Positions 1-7,749 of a stretch of 64,000 bases of DNA are shown piece after piece. A program made the position numbers and the translations under genes. How positions within the stretch are numbered: the first letter of the stretch is position 1; each line of letters starts with the position of its first letter. The DNA is from Bacteroidales bacterium (GTDB lineage: Bacteria; Bacteroidota; Bacteroidia; Bacteroidales; UBA3824). Location of the stretch: contig JAFPZK010000038.1 of assembly GCA_017417315.1 (NCBI GenBank), forward strand, positions 1 through 64,000, in the 5' to 3' direction. Below the pieces are notes generated by a model. That model had not been told where the DNA came from. It ran no database searches and saw only the letters and a list, made by a program, of their open reading frames with translations.

Positions 1-934
1 AATAACTCAGATATTCTAACGTCATCATACCGTTGAACATCTTGGGTTCGTTACGTTCCAAACTTTCATACGAAAAGCAATAATTGTCGCACCACGGTTT
101 TATGAAGTCAACAATCTCCTTTGTCATCGTATCGGGTTCGCTGTCTATCATACCTGCTGACACATAATACTTTATCATTTCGGTAATTTCGCTTTCAGAA
201 AATCCGAACATCTGGTTATAACCCGGCTCGTTTGAAGCGTATGTGGCAATATTAAAACCGCTTGTAAGGTCGTCAAGGGTTACGGGCGAAACTCCCGTAA
301 TAAAAATTCTCTCAAAGTTTCCTTTAAATTTCTTGAAAATATCTCTGTAAAAACCTTCTCCGTGAGTGATAGTTTTGTATATATCAGCACCTTTCAGCGA
401 CCAAACGGTGTTGGTAAAATTATCATATTCGTCAAGAATAAGATAAAGGTGATAACCATGAAGTTTGGCACGGGCAGCAAGCATATTGATTCTTTCGGGT
501 ACGTTGGACTCATTTTCGAGTTCGCTTACAAAATCAGGATAATACATATCCTCGTATTTTTTAGCAAACTCGACAATTCGATTGCCGCAATACGTATAAA
601 AATTCTCTTCGAGTTGTTCAAAACTGCCCGAAACTTGCGAAAAGTCTAATTTGAGTATTTGATAATAATTTCTCCATTTAGTAGGGTGTTCGTGAATATA
701 AAGCCCTAAAAAAAGTTCATCGAAATCATCTTTCGCCTTAACGTCGTAGTAACTCTCTAACGTGCTGAGAAACAAACTTTTACCGAATCTGCGCGGACGG
801 ACGATAAGCATATAACTGCTGTCGCGCTCAATCTTTGCTATGTATTGAGTTTTATCCACATAGTAGTAATTTTCCCTGCGAATGCGGACAAAATCATATA
901 TCCCTGATGGTAAAAGTTTTACTTCGTCTTCCAT
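1..934 (-). CDS. AAA-ATPase-like (DUF1703 type) protein, 3' part missing
   Basis: The frame opens with ATG at 934 and is still open at base 1, giving 311 codons without a stop, so the C-terminus lies outside the window. The N-terminus has the pattern of the AAA-ATPase_like family: a YYVDKT stretch near residue 24, then a P-loop-like RPRRFGKSLF near residue 47 and a Walker-B-like LILDEYDNF near residue 168. Family members usually carry a PD-(D/E)XK nuclease-like domain after the ATPase, which would be off-window here. These proteins are amplified in Bacteroidota and their cellular role is not established. It is transcribed divergently from ruvX. Family assignment is confident; function is not. 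Confidence 0.85.
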   Translation of the reverse strand, partial: MEDEVKLLPSGIYDFVRIRRENYYYVDKTQYIAKIERDSSYMLIVRPRRFGKSLFLSTLESYYDVKAKDDFDELFLGLYIHEHPTKWRNYYQILKLDFSQVSGSFEQLEENFYTYCGNRIVEFAKKYEDMYYPDFVSELENESNVPERINMLAARAKLHGYHLYLILDEYDNFTNTVWSLKGADIYKTITHGEGFYRDIFKKFKGNFERIFITGVSPVTLDDLTSGFNIATYASNEPGYNQMFGFSESEITEMIKYYVSAGMIDSEPDTMTKEIVDFIKPWCDNYCFSYESLERNEPKMFNGMMTLEYLSY

Positions 935-1007
935 AACCGTAAAGTTTTATTTTCTGCAAAAATACAAAAAAAATCTTTATTTTTATCAGCGTTATAAAAA
1001 AAATTTT

Positions 1008-1015
1008 TAACTTTG
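1008..1015 (+). promoter_or_regulatory. -7 box TAACTTTG for ruvX
   Basis: An exact match to the Bacteroidota -7 consensus TAnnTTTG, 10 nt before the ruvX ATG. A start site 5-7 nt downstream would leave a leader of only a few bases. No clear TTTG sits at the expected -33 position. Confidence 0.5.
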
Positions 1016-1025
1016 CATTTTGATT

Positions 1026-1448
1026 ATGGCACGTTTGTTAGCGATAGATTACGGTGGAAAACGCACGGGATTGGCTGTTACCGACCCCTCAAAAATTATT
1101 GTTTCTCCGTTTCAAACCGTTGACACAACGTATCTTACACCGTTTTTGAAAGAATATTTGACAAAAGAAAAAGTCGAAAAAATTATTATCGGTTATCCTG
1201 AAAATCCGCAAAAAGATATGGTTAATCCGATTACAAAACAGATAACTTTGTTTTCTGACAACTTGAAACGACTTTTTCCTGATATTCCGATTTTGTTTTA
1301 TAACGAAGAATATACTTCAAAAGAGGCTGTTTCTGTCATGTTGAAAGGTGATTTTGGCAGAAAATATCGTCAAACCAAAGGAAATACTGACAAAATGGCG
1401 GCGGCACTTATTTTACAAGGTTGGATTGACGAAAACGGTGTCAACTAA
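1026..1448 (+). CDS. ruvX: Holliday junction resolvase-like RuvX/YqgF
   Basis: A 140-residue protein of the YqgF/RuvX family, with an RNase H-like fold, implicated in Holliday junction resolution and pre-16S rRNA 5' processing. Visible landmarks are the N-terminal MARLLAIDYGGKRTGLAV (first acidic residue in DYG), GYPENP near residue 60, YNEEYTS near residue 100 and the C-terminal DKMAAALIL with the last conserved Asp. The length is normal. ATG 1026 was preferred to a TTG two codons upstream because it gives the family N-terminus and follows the -7 box. def starts 20 nt after the stop, so the two are probably cotranscribed. Confidence 0.93.
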   Translation: MARLLAIDYGGKRTGLAVTDPSKIIVSPFQTVDTTYLTPFLKEYLTKEKVEKIIIGYPENPQKDMVNPITKQITLFSDNLKRLFPDIPILFYNEEYTSKEAVSVMLKGDFGRKYRQTKGNTDKMAAALILQGWIDENGVN

Positions 1449-1468
1449 AAAGTAAAAAGTTAAAAAAA

Positions 1469-2026
1469 ATGATATTACCTATAAGTATAATTGGAACGGC
1501 TGTTTTAAGGAAAAAAGCCGAAACTGTAACCAAAGATTACCCTGAACTCAAAACGTTGATAGACAATATGTTTGAAACGATGTATAAGTCTGACGGCGTT
1601 GGTTTGGCAGCACCTCAGGTCGGACATTCAATCCGTCTTTTCGTGGTTGATGCCGCTCCGATGACTGATGACGAAAATGATGTTTTCACCAAAACTTTCA
1701 AACGAGTTTTCATCAATCCAGAAATCATTGAAACTTTTGGCAATAATTGCTCTTACGAAGAAGGCTGTCTTTCGGTGCCGGGTTTGCACGAAAATGTTGT
1801 CAGAAAAGACGGTATAAAAATTAAGTATTTGGACGAAAATTTCGTTGAAAAGGAAGAAACTTTGACAGGTGCGGCTTCAAGAGTTGTTCAACACGAATAC
1901 GACCATCTCGAAGGCATACTTTTTACCGACAAGGTCGGAGTATTGCGCAGAAAATTGATTAAAAACAAAATTGCCAACATTTCAAGAGGCAAATTTGAAC
2001 ATAATTATAAAGTGAAATTGGCTTAA
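1469..2026 (+). CDS. def: Peptide deformylase
   Basis: A 185-residue cytoplasmic metalloenzyme that removes the formyl group from the initiator methionine of nascent proteins. All three family motifs are present: GVGLAAPQVG near residue 43, EEGCLSVPG near residue 97 (metal-ligand Cys) and QHEYDHLEG near residue 140 (two His ligands and the catalytic Glu of HExxH). Length is typical. It lies between ruvX (20 nt gap) and the Bax-inhibitor-like gene (16 nt gap) on the same strand, so the three are probably one operon. Confidence 0.97.
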   Translation: MILPISIIGTAVLRKKAETVTKDYPELKTLIDNMFETMYKSDGVGLAAPQVGHSIRLFVVDAAPMTDDENDVFTKTFKRVFINPEIIETFGNNCSYEEGCLSVPGLHENVVRKDGIKIKYLDENFVEKEETLTGAASRVVQHEYDHLEGILFTDKVGVLRRKLIKNKIANISRGKFEHNYKVKLA

Positions 2027-2042
2027 AAAAAATTAAAGAACT

Positions 2043-2789
2043 ATGGATTTTTCAAGGACTTCAAATCCCGTTTTCTCTGAGGAGCGGGTTCAAGGTCTCG
2101 CCAGAGAATATGTCGGCGAGGGCGTTATGACCGTAAAAGGTGTTGCTACAAAGACACTTTTGTTGTTTTTGCTGGTGTTTCTGACGGGTTCTTTGACGTG
2201 GAAACTTTCGATGACAAACAGCGGTGCTGTTATGCCGCTTATGATTGGTGGCGGCATAGGTGCGCTTATTTTAGGCTTTATAGCGTGTGCAAAAGCCGAC
2301 AAAGCGTATATTTTCGGACCGCTTTATGCTCTTTGCGAAGGTTTGCTTTTGGGCGCACTTTCAGCAATGTACGAGGCTGAATTACACGGAATTGTCTCTA
2401 TTGCAATGTTTTCGACGTTTGCGGTAGCGGGTGTAGTTTTCCTCTGTTATAGATTCGGCATTTTAAAGGCTTCCGGCACTTTTATAAAAGTGATTTCGTT
2501 TGCCACACTCGGAATCGGTGCTTTTTATTTGATTTCGGTTGTAGCCGGACTTTTCGGTGCTAACATCAGCGTTTTTCAATTCGGCACGGTAGGACTTGTG
2601 ATTCAGATTGTTATCGTTATAGTTGCCGCTTTGAACCTTGTTCTTGACTTTTCGTCAATAGAAGAGGGCGTTAATGCCGGTGCACCTGCTAAAATGGAAT
2701 GGTACGGTGCTTTCGGACTTATGGTTACGCTGATTTGGATTTATCTTGAAATTTTAAGACTTTTGGCTATATTAAGCCGAAGAAATTAA
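2043..2789 (+). CDS. Bax inhibitor-1/YccA family membrane protein
   Basis: A 248-residue inner-membrane protein with about seven hydrophobic segments from residue 35 onward and a short soluble N-terminus containing NPVFSEERV, a pattern seen in bacterial YccA/BI-1 proteins. Late conserved acidic features, LDFSSIEEG near residue 200, fit the family. Members are linked to membrane-protease control or calcium leak, but the bacterial role is poorly defined. It follows def closely. Family assignment rests on topology and these motifs. Confidence 0.85.
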   Translation: MDFSRTSNPVFSEERVQGLAREYVGEGVMTVKGVATKTLLLFLLVFLTGSLTWKLSMTNSGAVMPLMIGGGIGALILGFIACAKADKAYIFGPLYALCEGLLLGALSAMYEAELHGIVSIAMFSTFAVAGVVFLCYRFGILKASGTFIKVISFATLGIGAFYLISVVAGLFGANISVFQFGTVGLVIQIVIVIVAALNLVLDFSSIEEGVNAGAPAKMEWYGAFGLMVTLIWIYLEILRLLAILSRRN

Positions 2790-2847
2790 TTAACAATAAA
2801 ATTTTAGTTTATGGACGGTGTCCCTGATAATTTAGAAAACAATCTTT

Positions 2848-2890
2848 CTTAGCGGGAAAAATCTTATTTTCTGAGATTTTTTTCGCTAAG
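2848..2890 (+). terminator. Imperfect hairpin between the BI-1 gene and corA
   Basis: CTTAGCG at 2848-2854 pairs with CGCTAAG at 2884-2890, and AAAAATCT pairs with AGATTTTT inside, giving a long stem with a short loop. There is no T-run after the closing arm, so it may be a weak terminator or a processing or attenuation hairpin. Confidence 0.45.
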
Positions 2891-2913
2891 GCGGATTTAA
2901 TTTTGGAAAATAA

Positions 2914-3846
2914 ATGATACAGATGTATAAGAGTTTTTTGGGCGATGAGAAAATCTCAGAACTCGAAAGCGGCTGTTGGGTTCATTGTGTTCAGCCTGAC
3001 AGTGAGGAGGTTTCAATCCTTCAAGAGGAATATAACGTACCTCAGGAGGTCATTCAGGACATACTCGATAACGATGAGAGATCCCGTTACGAGGTGGACG
3101 ATGATTGGAGTATGATAATTTTGAGGATTCCTGTTGAATCGAGCGAAAACGGTATGAGTTATAACACTTACCCTCTCGGAATTTTTATGTGTGAGGACTA
3201 TACGGTTACGATTTGTATGACTCCGAATAATGTTTTGCCCGTAACGCAGCCTTCGGTCTATCGCTCTGACGTTCAGCCTGTTTACGATGTCATCAACTTT
3301 ACCCTTCAACTATTTATAAGGAGTGCAAATTCCTTTATGTACTATTTGCGGCAGATTTATCAGCATACCTCGTTGATTGAAAAAGAAATCGAAAAGTCAA
3401 TCCGTAACGAAGAGTTAACACGTCTGTTAAAATTAGAAAAATGTCTTGTGTTCTTTATTACGTCATTGAAGTCAAACGAGTTGGTTTTAGCGAAATTCAG
3501 AAACTCTAAGCGTGCAATTTTCAGCGAGCGAAACGAGGATTTGATTGAAGACGCTATGATTGAAACTAAGCAGGCTATCGAAATGGCGCAGATATATTCA
3601 AACATTCAGTCCGGCATGATGGATACGTTTGCCTCGGTTATTTCCAACAACTTGAACGTCGTGATGAAACAAATGACCTCGGTGTCAATTATCCTGATGA
3701 TTCCGACCTTGATAGCAAGTTTTTTCGGCATGAACGTTCCTAATTATATGGAGACGATAGGGTGGGCAATGCCTGCTATTTTGGCGTTTTCTATTTTGAT
3801 GGCGGTAACAGGAATTTTGATTTCGAGAAAAAAGCATTGGTTTTAG
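2914..3846 (+). CDS. corA: CorA-family divalent cation transporter
   Basis: A 310-residue member of the CorA superfamily, forming a pentameric inner-membrane channel for Mg2+ or a related cation. It has a long acidic and helical N-terminal cytoplasmic domain (for example QEVIQDILDNDERSRYE near residue 43) and two C-terminal transmembrane segments. The signature GMNVP sits at the end of the first, near residue 273, in place of the commonest YGMNF context. A short basic tail follows. The next ATG, codon 4, is an alternative start. The exact ion cannot be told from sequence. Confidence 0.92.
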   Translation: MIQMYKSFLGDEKISELESGCWVHCVQPDSEEVSILQEEYNVPQEVIQDILDNDERSRYEVDDDWSMIILRIPVESSENGMSYNTYPLGIFMCEDYTVTICMTPNNVLPVTQPSVYRSDVQPVYDVINFTLQLFIRSANSFMYYLRQIYQHTSLIEKEIEKSIRNEELTRLLKLEKCLVFFITSLKSNELVLAKFRNSKRAIFSERNEDLIEDAMIETKQAIEMAQIYSNIQSGMMDTFASVISNNLNVVMKQMTSVSIILMIPTLIASFFGMNVPNYMETIGWAMPAILAFSILMAVTGILISRKKHWF

Positions 3847-3866
3847 AAAAAAAATTGTTTTTTTTC

Positions 3867-3897
3867 TTGAAAAAATGCCGATTAAAGTTTATCTTTG
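3867..3897 (+). promoter_or_regulatory. Promoter TTG-N20-TATCTTTG
   Basis: The -7 box TATCTTTG at 3890-3897 has a (C)TTG 20 nt upstream at 3867-3869, the Bacteroidota spacing. It would drive the small membrane protein starting at 3926 with a leader of about 25 nt. Confidence 0.65.
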
Positions 3898-3925
3898 TGC
3901 GGTTATAAAAAAATGATTTAGGATT

Positions 3926-4306
3926 ATGACAAATATTTTACCGGCAAATTTTAATGTGCTGTATGTTTTTGCAGGCATGGTTCTTTTGGAGTTTATTATC
4001 TTTTTGATAATGGTAACGCGGAAGAATCTCAACGTAGTGAGGATATTTTTTGCTGTTTTATCGGGCAATGCTTTTACTACGGTTTTGTGTTTGTTTATTC
4101 CCTTTGGCGGGGAAGGTATCGGGCATTTGATATGGTTTTTGACGGCGTTTCTGCTTTGTGCGGCTGCTGAATGGCTTATCGACATTGCTTATTTCAAAGA
4201 CCGTCCGAACAGGCTTTCAAACTTAGGATTCCTATGGGTTTCGTTGGTTTGCAACTTGGTAACGTTTTCGGCAGTTTATCTGCTAACGCAATACGGAGTA
4301 TTGTAA
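3926..4306 (+). CDS. Small four-helix membrane protein of unknown function
   Basis: A 126-residue, strongly hydrophobic protein with four predicted transmembrane segments (roughly residues 8-28, 37-60, 65-88 and 100-122). I do not recognise the family. It has its own promoter at 3867-3897 and is followed within 15 nt by a strong terminator, so it looks monocistronic. The hydrophobic periodicity and flanking signals support a real gene; nothing indicates a substrate or partner. Confidence 0.8.
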   Translation: MTNILPANFNVLYVFAGMVLLEFIIFLIMVTRKNLNVVRIFFAVLSGNAFTTVLCLFIPFGGEGIGHLIWFLTAFLLCAAAEWLIDIAYFKDRPNRLSNLGFLWVSLVCNLVTFSAVYLLTQYGVL

Positions 4307-4320
4307 AAAGGGAACAAAAA

Positions 4321-4356
4321 ACGCCGCTTTGAGTTATTCAAAGCGGCGTTTTTTTT
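4321..4356 (+). terminator. Strong intrinsic terminator
   Basis: A perfect 12-bp stem (ACGCCGCTTTGA at 4321-4332 with TCAAAGCGGCGT at 4338-4349), a 5-nt loop and a following T-run. It ends the small membrane-protein transcript. The A-run on the other side makes it potentially bidirectional, serving the convergent gene at 4372. Confidence 0.93.
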
Positions 4357-4371
4357 AGAAACTATTCAAAT

Positions 4372-5073
4372 TTATCGTGAACCATCCCAATCTTCAATAT
4401 ATGATTTCGCAATAGATGGCCATCCTTTTGAAGATACTTCGTTTCTAATTCTACGCATGTTGTTCTGTAATTCTCGTCTTCTGTTATCACTATATCCATA
4501 AATATTTGAATTATATCTCATATCTTCTAATATTTTGACACACGTATTGTAGTGCTGTATATATGATTCATATAATGCATCAGAGTTGGAAGTGTTATTT
4601 GAATTTTTATTGCTGTTAGTTGATGATGAAGTATTACTTGATTGTAAATTGCTATTGTAATTACTTGGCCAATTGCACATATAGTAATTATCATACCATA
4701 CAAAACAATATTGTGAGTTGGCGAGATATGGATAATTAATTTTTGGATATACAATATCCCAAATATGAATTGTTTTACCTTCTCCACCGCAAGAAGAACA
4801 AAAACCCCTTCCTGCGCATAAAGTACATTGAATTCCCATTTTTATACCTTTCCCATAGCAAAAATTGCATTGTCCAGAACCATTACATAACCAACATGTA
4901 CTTTTCATACCAGTGTTTACACTCCCATCTTTTTTTTGAATCATAACAAACTCTGCACCATTATGATATTCTGTCCATGTTTCGCCAACTCGCCGACCAT
5001 TGGAAAATGTTTGTGCGGACAAGAATGTATAATTCAATGAGATTAAAAATAAAACCGTCAAAAATCTTTTCAT
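4372..5073 (-). CDS. Secreted protein with a DnaJ-type cysteine-rich zinc finger
   Basis: A 233-residue protein with an N-terminal signal peptide (MKRFLTVLFLISLNYTFLSA, cleavage likely before Q). At about residues 58-100 four CxxC pairs (CWLC, CNFC, CTLC, CSSC) occur with glycine spacings like the CxxCxGxG repeats of DnaJ, which bind two zinc ions. There is no J-domain. A Ser/Asn-rich linker (about residues 145-170) leads to a charged helical C-terminus. ATG 5073 was chosen over the ATG 11 codons upstream because GGAGGA lies just before it and the signal peptide then starts correctly. The gene looks more AT-rich than its neighbours. Function is unknown; a role in envelope protein folding is only a guess. 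Confidence 0.8.
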   Translation of the reverse strand: MKRFLTVLFLISLNYTFLSAQTFSNGRRVGETWTEYHNGAEFVMIQKKDGSVNTGMKSTCWLCNGSGQCNFCYGKGIKMGIQCTLCAGRGFCSSCGGEGKTIHIWDIVYPKINYPYLANSQYCFVWYDNYYMCNWPSNYNSNLQSSNTSSSTNSNKNSNNTSNSDALYESYIQHYNTCVKILEDMRYNSNIYGYSDNRRRELQNNMRRIRNEVSSKGWPSIAKSYIEDWDGSR

Positions 5074-5139
5074 AATTTTTCCTCCATTTTGTAACCCCTT
5101 TTTCAAAAAATGACAAAAAATAAAATCGGCGTGAAACCG

Positions 5140-5147
5140 TATCTTTG
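5140..5147 (+). promoter_or_regulatory. -7 box TATCTTTG of the 6S-like RNA
   Basis: An exact TAnnTTTG match. A start 5-8 nt downstream falls at 5152-5155, the base of the RNA's closing stem. No convincing TTTG is present at -33. Confidence 0.6.
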
Positions 5148-5152
5148 TACTT

Positions 5153-5279
5153 AATTTCTATCGAGGTTCTGGACTACCTTAGGGCAAATTAAGTACGATA
5201 CGGTTCACGCCAATAAACAAGCGTGAACCTTTCGCACCCATTCAATGCCCTATGAAATTGTCCAGATCTCGATAGAATT
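5153..5279 (+). ncRNA. 6S-like regulatory RNA candidate
   Basis: No protein frame explains this gap, but it folds into the 6S layout. There is a closing stem (5156-5165 with 5268-5277, then TCTGGAC 5168-5174 with GTCCAGA 5260-5266). A second stem follows (TAGGGCA 5180-5186 with TGCCCTA 5246-5252), then an open bubble of about 15 nt on each strand. A 9-bp terminal hairpin completes it (GGTTCACGC 5202-5210 with GCGTGAACC 5221-5229, 10-nt loop). Known 6S RNAs mimic an open promoter and sequester RNA polymerase. At about 125 nt it is shorter than proteobacterial 6S, but short 6S forms such as 6S-Flavo are described in Bacteroidota. The structure is seen directly; the identity is inferred. Confidence 0.6.
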
Positions 5280-5381
5280 GAATCAGGCGTTAAGATTAAT
5301 AATATTGTTAATTATAATTTACTTTTTCTTCAAAACGTTTTAAAGTTGCCGCAAATATAATGAAAGTTTCTTAATGTTGTT

Positions 5382-5684
5382 CTATAAAAATGAAATTTTT
5401 TTACTCTTCAAACAAATCTGAATGAGTTCCCGTCCGCTTAATGTAATGATTTTTATGTCCTTGTCTTTCGTATAAATCAGCAACCAATCGGGCGTAATAT
5501 GACATTCCAAACAACCTTTGTAATCCCCTTTTAAAGGGTGATTGTGGTGGTTGGGCAAAAGAGGAATATTATTTATCAAATTGTTGATAATTTCGTTAAG
5601 CAATTTTTCTTCTAAACCTCTTTTTCGTGCTAATTTCAAATCACGAAGATATTGTTTGGTAAGTTGAAGTGAATATATTGCCAT
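5382..5684 (-). CDS. YafQ-type mRNA interferase toxin
   Basis: A 100-residue RelE/ParE-superfamily protein closest to the YafQ branch of ribosome-dependent mRNA endonucleases. Characteristic stretches are QYLRDLKLARKRG near residue 11, HPLKGDYKGCLECHI near residue 50 and DWLLIY near residue 66, where conserved His and Asp residues form the active site in YafQ. It starts 3 nt after the antitoxin stop on the same strand, in the antitoxin-first order typical of type II modules. Confidence 0.88.
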   Translation of the reverse strand: MAIYSLQLTKQYLRDLKLARKRGLEEKLLNEIINNLINNIPLLPNHHNHPLKGDYKGCLECHITPDWLLIYTKDKDIKIITLSGRELIQICLKSKKISFL

Positions 5685-5687
5685 AAC

Positions 5688-5951
5688 TTAAATATTTTCA
5701 ACAAGTTTCAAATATTCTTCCATTGAGCCGACTTTTATAAGTCCTATTCCATTTTCGGCATCTTCAATTACTTTCATTGTTTCGTCATTGAGGTATTTGC
5801 CGGTTTCGGGGTCGTAAAGACGTTTTTTGCGAGGTTTGGATTTTTTGTTAATTTCCCAACCCATTTTCTTAACTAACGCTTTGAAAAACGACCAATCGGC
5901 TTTCGGAATGTTCAACGAAACTGTATCAAATGCTAAAACTTGTGCGTCCAT
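5688..5951 (-). CDS. Antitoxin of the YafQ-type module
   Basis: An 87-residue protein encoded just upstream of the toxin, with the size and context of its cognate antitoxin. The N-terminal half (NIPKADWSFFKALVKKMGWE) resembles the DUF2683-like antitoxins often paired with YafQ-type toxins in Bacteroidota. A basic middle (KKSKPRKKR) is followed by an acidic C-terminus that would wrap the toxin. No classical ribbon-helix-helix start is obvious. The assignment rests mainly on pairing. Confidence 0.78.
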   Translation of the reverse strand: MDAQVLAFDTVSLNIPKADWSFFKALVKKMGWEINKKSKPRKKRLYDPETGKYLNDETMKVIEDAENGIGLIKVGSMEEYLKLVENI

Positions 5952-6013
5952 ATCTTAAAATTTTTTGTTATGCAAAGAAAATATTTTTTTTAGAAAAAAG
6001 AAAATATTTTCTC

Positions 6014-7651
6014 CTATTTTTTTCTCTCCAATTCGTGCAGATTTTCCAACTTTTTGTTCTCCAAAAACTCGTAAATTCCGCAAAGATGCTCTTTTACTTT
6101 TTGATGTCCGAACTCGTAAACTTTCGTAACTAAACCGTCAAGAAAATCCCTGTCATGGCTGACCAAAATCAACGTGCCGTCAAACTCCTGCAACGCTTGT
6201 TTCAAAACGTCTTTCGTCTTGATGTCCAAATGGTTAGTCGGCTCGTCAAGGATTAACAAGTTAACGGGTTCTAACAGCAAACGTAAAATTGCAAGCCTTG
6301 TTCTTTCGCCGCCGCTTAACACTTTTACTTTCTTGTCAATAGCCTCGCCCGAAAACATAAACGCGCCCAACATATCTTTGATTTTCGTCCTGATGTCGCC
6401 TTTTGCGATGTCGTCAATCGTCTGAAAAACAGTCAGGTTTTCGTCCAACAAAGATGCCTGATTTTGAGCAAAATAGCCGATTTTGACGTTATGACCGAGT
6501 TGAAGTTTGCCCTCAAATTCGAGTTCGCCCATAATACATTTTACGAGCGTTGATTTTCCTTCGCCGTTACGTCCAACAAACGCTACTTTGTCGCCACGCT
6601 GAATCGTAAATGCAGCATTTTTGAAGACAGTTTTTTCGCCAAAACTTTTGCCGACACCTTCTGCAATCACCGGATATTGTCCCGAACGCGGCGAAGGCGG
6701 AAATCTCAGTTTCAGACGGCTCGTATCTTCTTCGTCAACCTCTATAATTTGCAGTTTTTCAAGCATTTTTACACGCGACTGAACTTGCAGCGTTTTAGAA
6801 TACGTGCCTTTGAAACGTTCAATGAAATCTTTGGTTTCCTGAATCATTTTTTGCTGTTCTTCGTATTGCTTTTGCTGCTGTTCGCGGCGTTCTTTTCTGA
6901 GTACAAGGTATTGAGAATAAGAGGCTTTGTAATCGTAAATTCTGCCCATCGTAACCTCAATCGTCCTCGTTGTTATGGAATCAACGAATTTTTTGTCGTG
7001 AGAAATCACCACAACCGCTTTTGCACTCTCTTTTATGAAATCTTCAAGCCACTGAATCGACTCAATATCAAGGTGGTTTGTCGGCTCGTCAAGAAGCAAA
7101 ACATCGGGATTTTTTAACAGAAGTTTTGCAAGTTCTATTCTCATTCGCCAACCGCCTGAAAAGTCAGACGTCGGACGGTTAAAATCCTCACGCTCAAAGC
7201 CTAAACCCATCAACGTTCTTTCAATATCTTCGTCAAAATGCACGTTGTCGATAGCGTAAAATTTTTCGCTCAGTGCGCTGACTTTTTCGATTAACTTCAT
7301 ATAATCGTCGCTTTCGTAATCGGTGCGCGTTGAAAGTTCTTCGTTCAAACGGTCGATTTCTTTTTCGGCTTCTTTTATGTAGTTGAAAACCTGAGCCGTC
7401 TCTTCAAAAACGGTTCTATGGTCTTCTGTCATAAGATGTTGCGGAAGATATGCCACAACGGTATCTTTCGGGACGGTAACAACGCCGCGCGTAGGAGTGC
7501 GTTCACCGGCTAAGATTTTCAAAAGTGTTGACTTTCCCGCTCCGTTTTTGCCCATAAGCGCGATTCTGTCTTTTTCGTTAATCTGAAACGAAATGTCTTT
7601 AAAAAGTGCGGAACCCGAAAATTCCACTGTCAAGTTTTCTGCTGAAATCAT
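6014..7651 (-). CDS. ABC-F family ATPase
   Basis: A 545-residue soluble protein with two ABC ATPase domains and no membrane segments, the ABC-F arrangement of ribosome-associated translation factors. First domain: Walker A GKNGAGKST near residue 34, signature SGGWRMR near residue 165, Walker B LLLDEPTNHLD near residue 185. Second domain: GRNGEGKST near residue 363, LSGGERTRL near residue 448, LLILDEPTNHLD near residue 468. A charged linker between the domains (about residues 240-310, rich in Q, E and K) matches the P-site interaction motif. Its class (Uup, YdiF or another) cannot be fixed by eye. Confidence 0.95.
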   Translation of the reverse strand: MISAENLTVEFSGSALFKDISFQINEKDRIALMGKNGAGKSTLLKILAGERTPTRGVVTVPKDTVVAYLPQHLMTEDHRTVFEETAQVFNYIKEAEKEIDRLNEELSTRTDYESDDYMKLIEKVSALSEKFYAIDNVHFDEDIERTLMGLGFEREDFNRPTSDFSGGWRMRIELAKLLLKNPDVLLLDEPTNHLDIESIQWLEDFIKESAKAVVVISHDKKFVDSITTRTIEVTMGRIYDYKASYSQYLVLRKERREQQQKQYEEQQKMIQETKDFIERFKGTYSKTLQVQSRVKMLEKLQIIEVDEEDTSRLKLRFPPSPRSGQYPVIAEGVGKSFGEKTVFKNAAFTIQRGDKVAFVGRNGEGKSTLVKCIMGELEFEGKLQLGHNVKIGYFAQNQASLLDENLTVFQTIDDIAKGDIRTKIKDMLGAFMFSGEAIDKKVKVLSGGERTRLAILRLLLEPVNLLILDEPTNHLDIKTKDVLKQALQEFDGTLILVSHDRDFLDGLVTKVYEFGHQKVKEHLCGIYEFLENKKLENLHELERKK

Positions 7652-7667
7652 TATTTAAAAATTTTTG

Positions 7668-7675
7668 CAAAGTTA
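7668..7675 (-). promoter_or_regulatory. -7 box TAACTTTG for the ABC-F gene
   Basis: A consensus -7 box on the minus strand 16 nt before the ABC-F ATG. It is back-to-back with the plus-strand promoter at 7695-7727, so the gap is a compact divergent promoter region. Confidence 0.5.
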
Positions 7676-7694
7676 ATAAAAAAACGGCGTAAAA

Positions 7695-7727
7695 TTTGTT
7701 TGTTATAATAAAAAATGTTTAACTTTG
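7695..7727 (+). promoter_or_regulatory. Promoter TTTG-N21-TAACTTTG
   Basis: TTTG at 7695-7698 and TAACTTTG at 7720-7727 with a 21-nt spacer. The start site is expected near 7733. This excludes an upstream ATG at 7715 as a translation start and leaves the ATGs at 7750 and 7760. Confidence 0.7.
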
Positions 7728-7749
7728 CAGTGAAATATTTGCAAGAAAA

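Noticed and set aside
2811..2852. A 13-codon frame (ATG to TAG) in the gap before corA, possibly a leader peptide
   Set aside because: No ribosome-binding site, no codon pattern suggesting attenuation and too short to support; it only overlaps the start of a hairpin.
5128..5211. The inverted repeat upstream of the YafQ module as a toxin-antitoxin operator or terminator
   Set aside because: It lies downstream of the toxin gene, not at the antitoxin start, and the additional nested pairings and -7 box fit a 6S-like RNA better.
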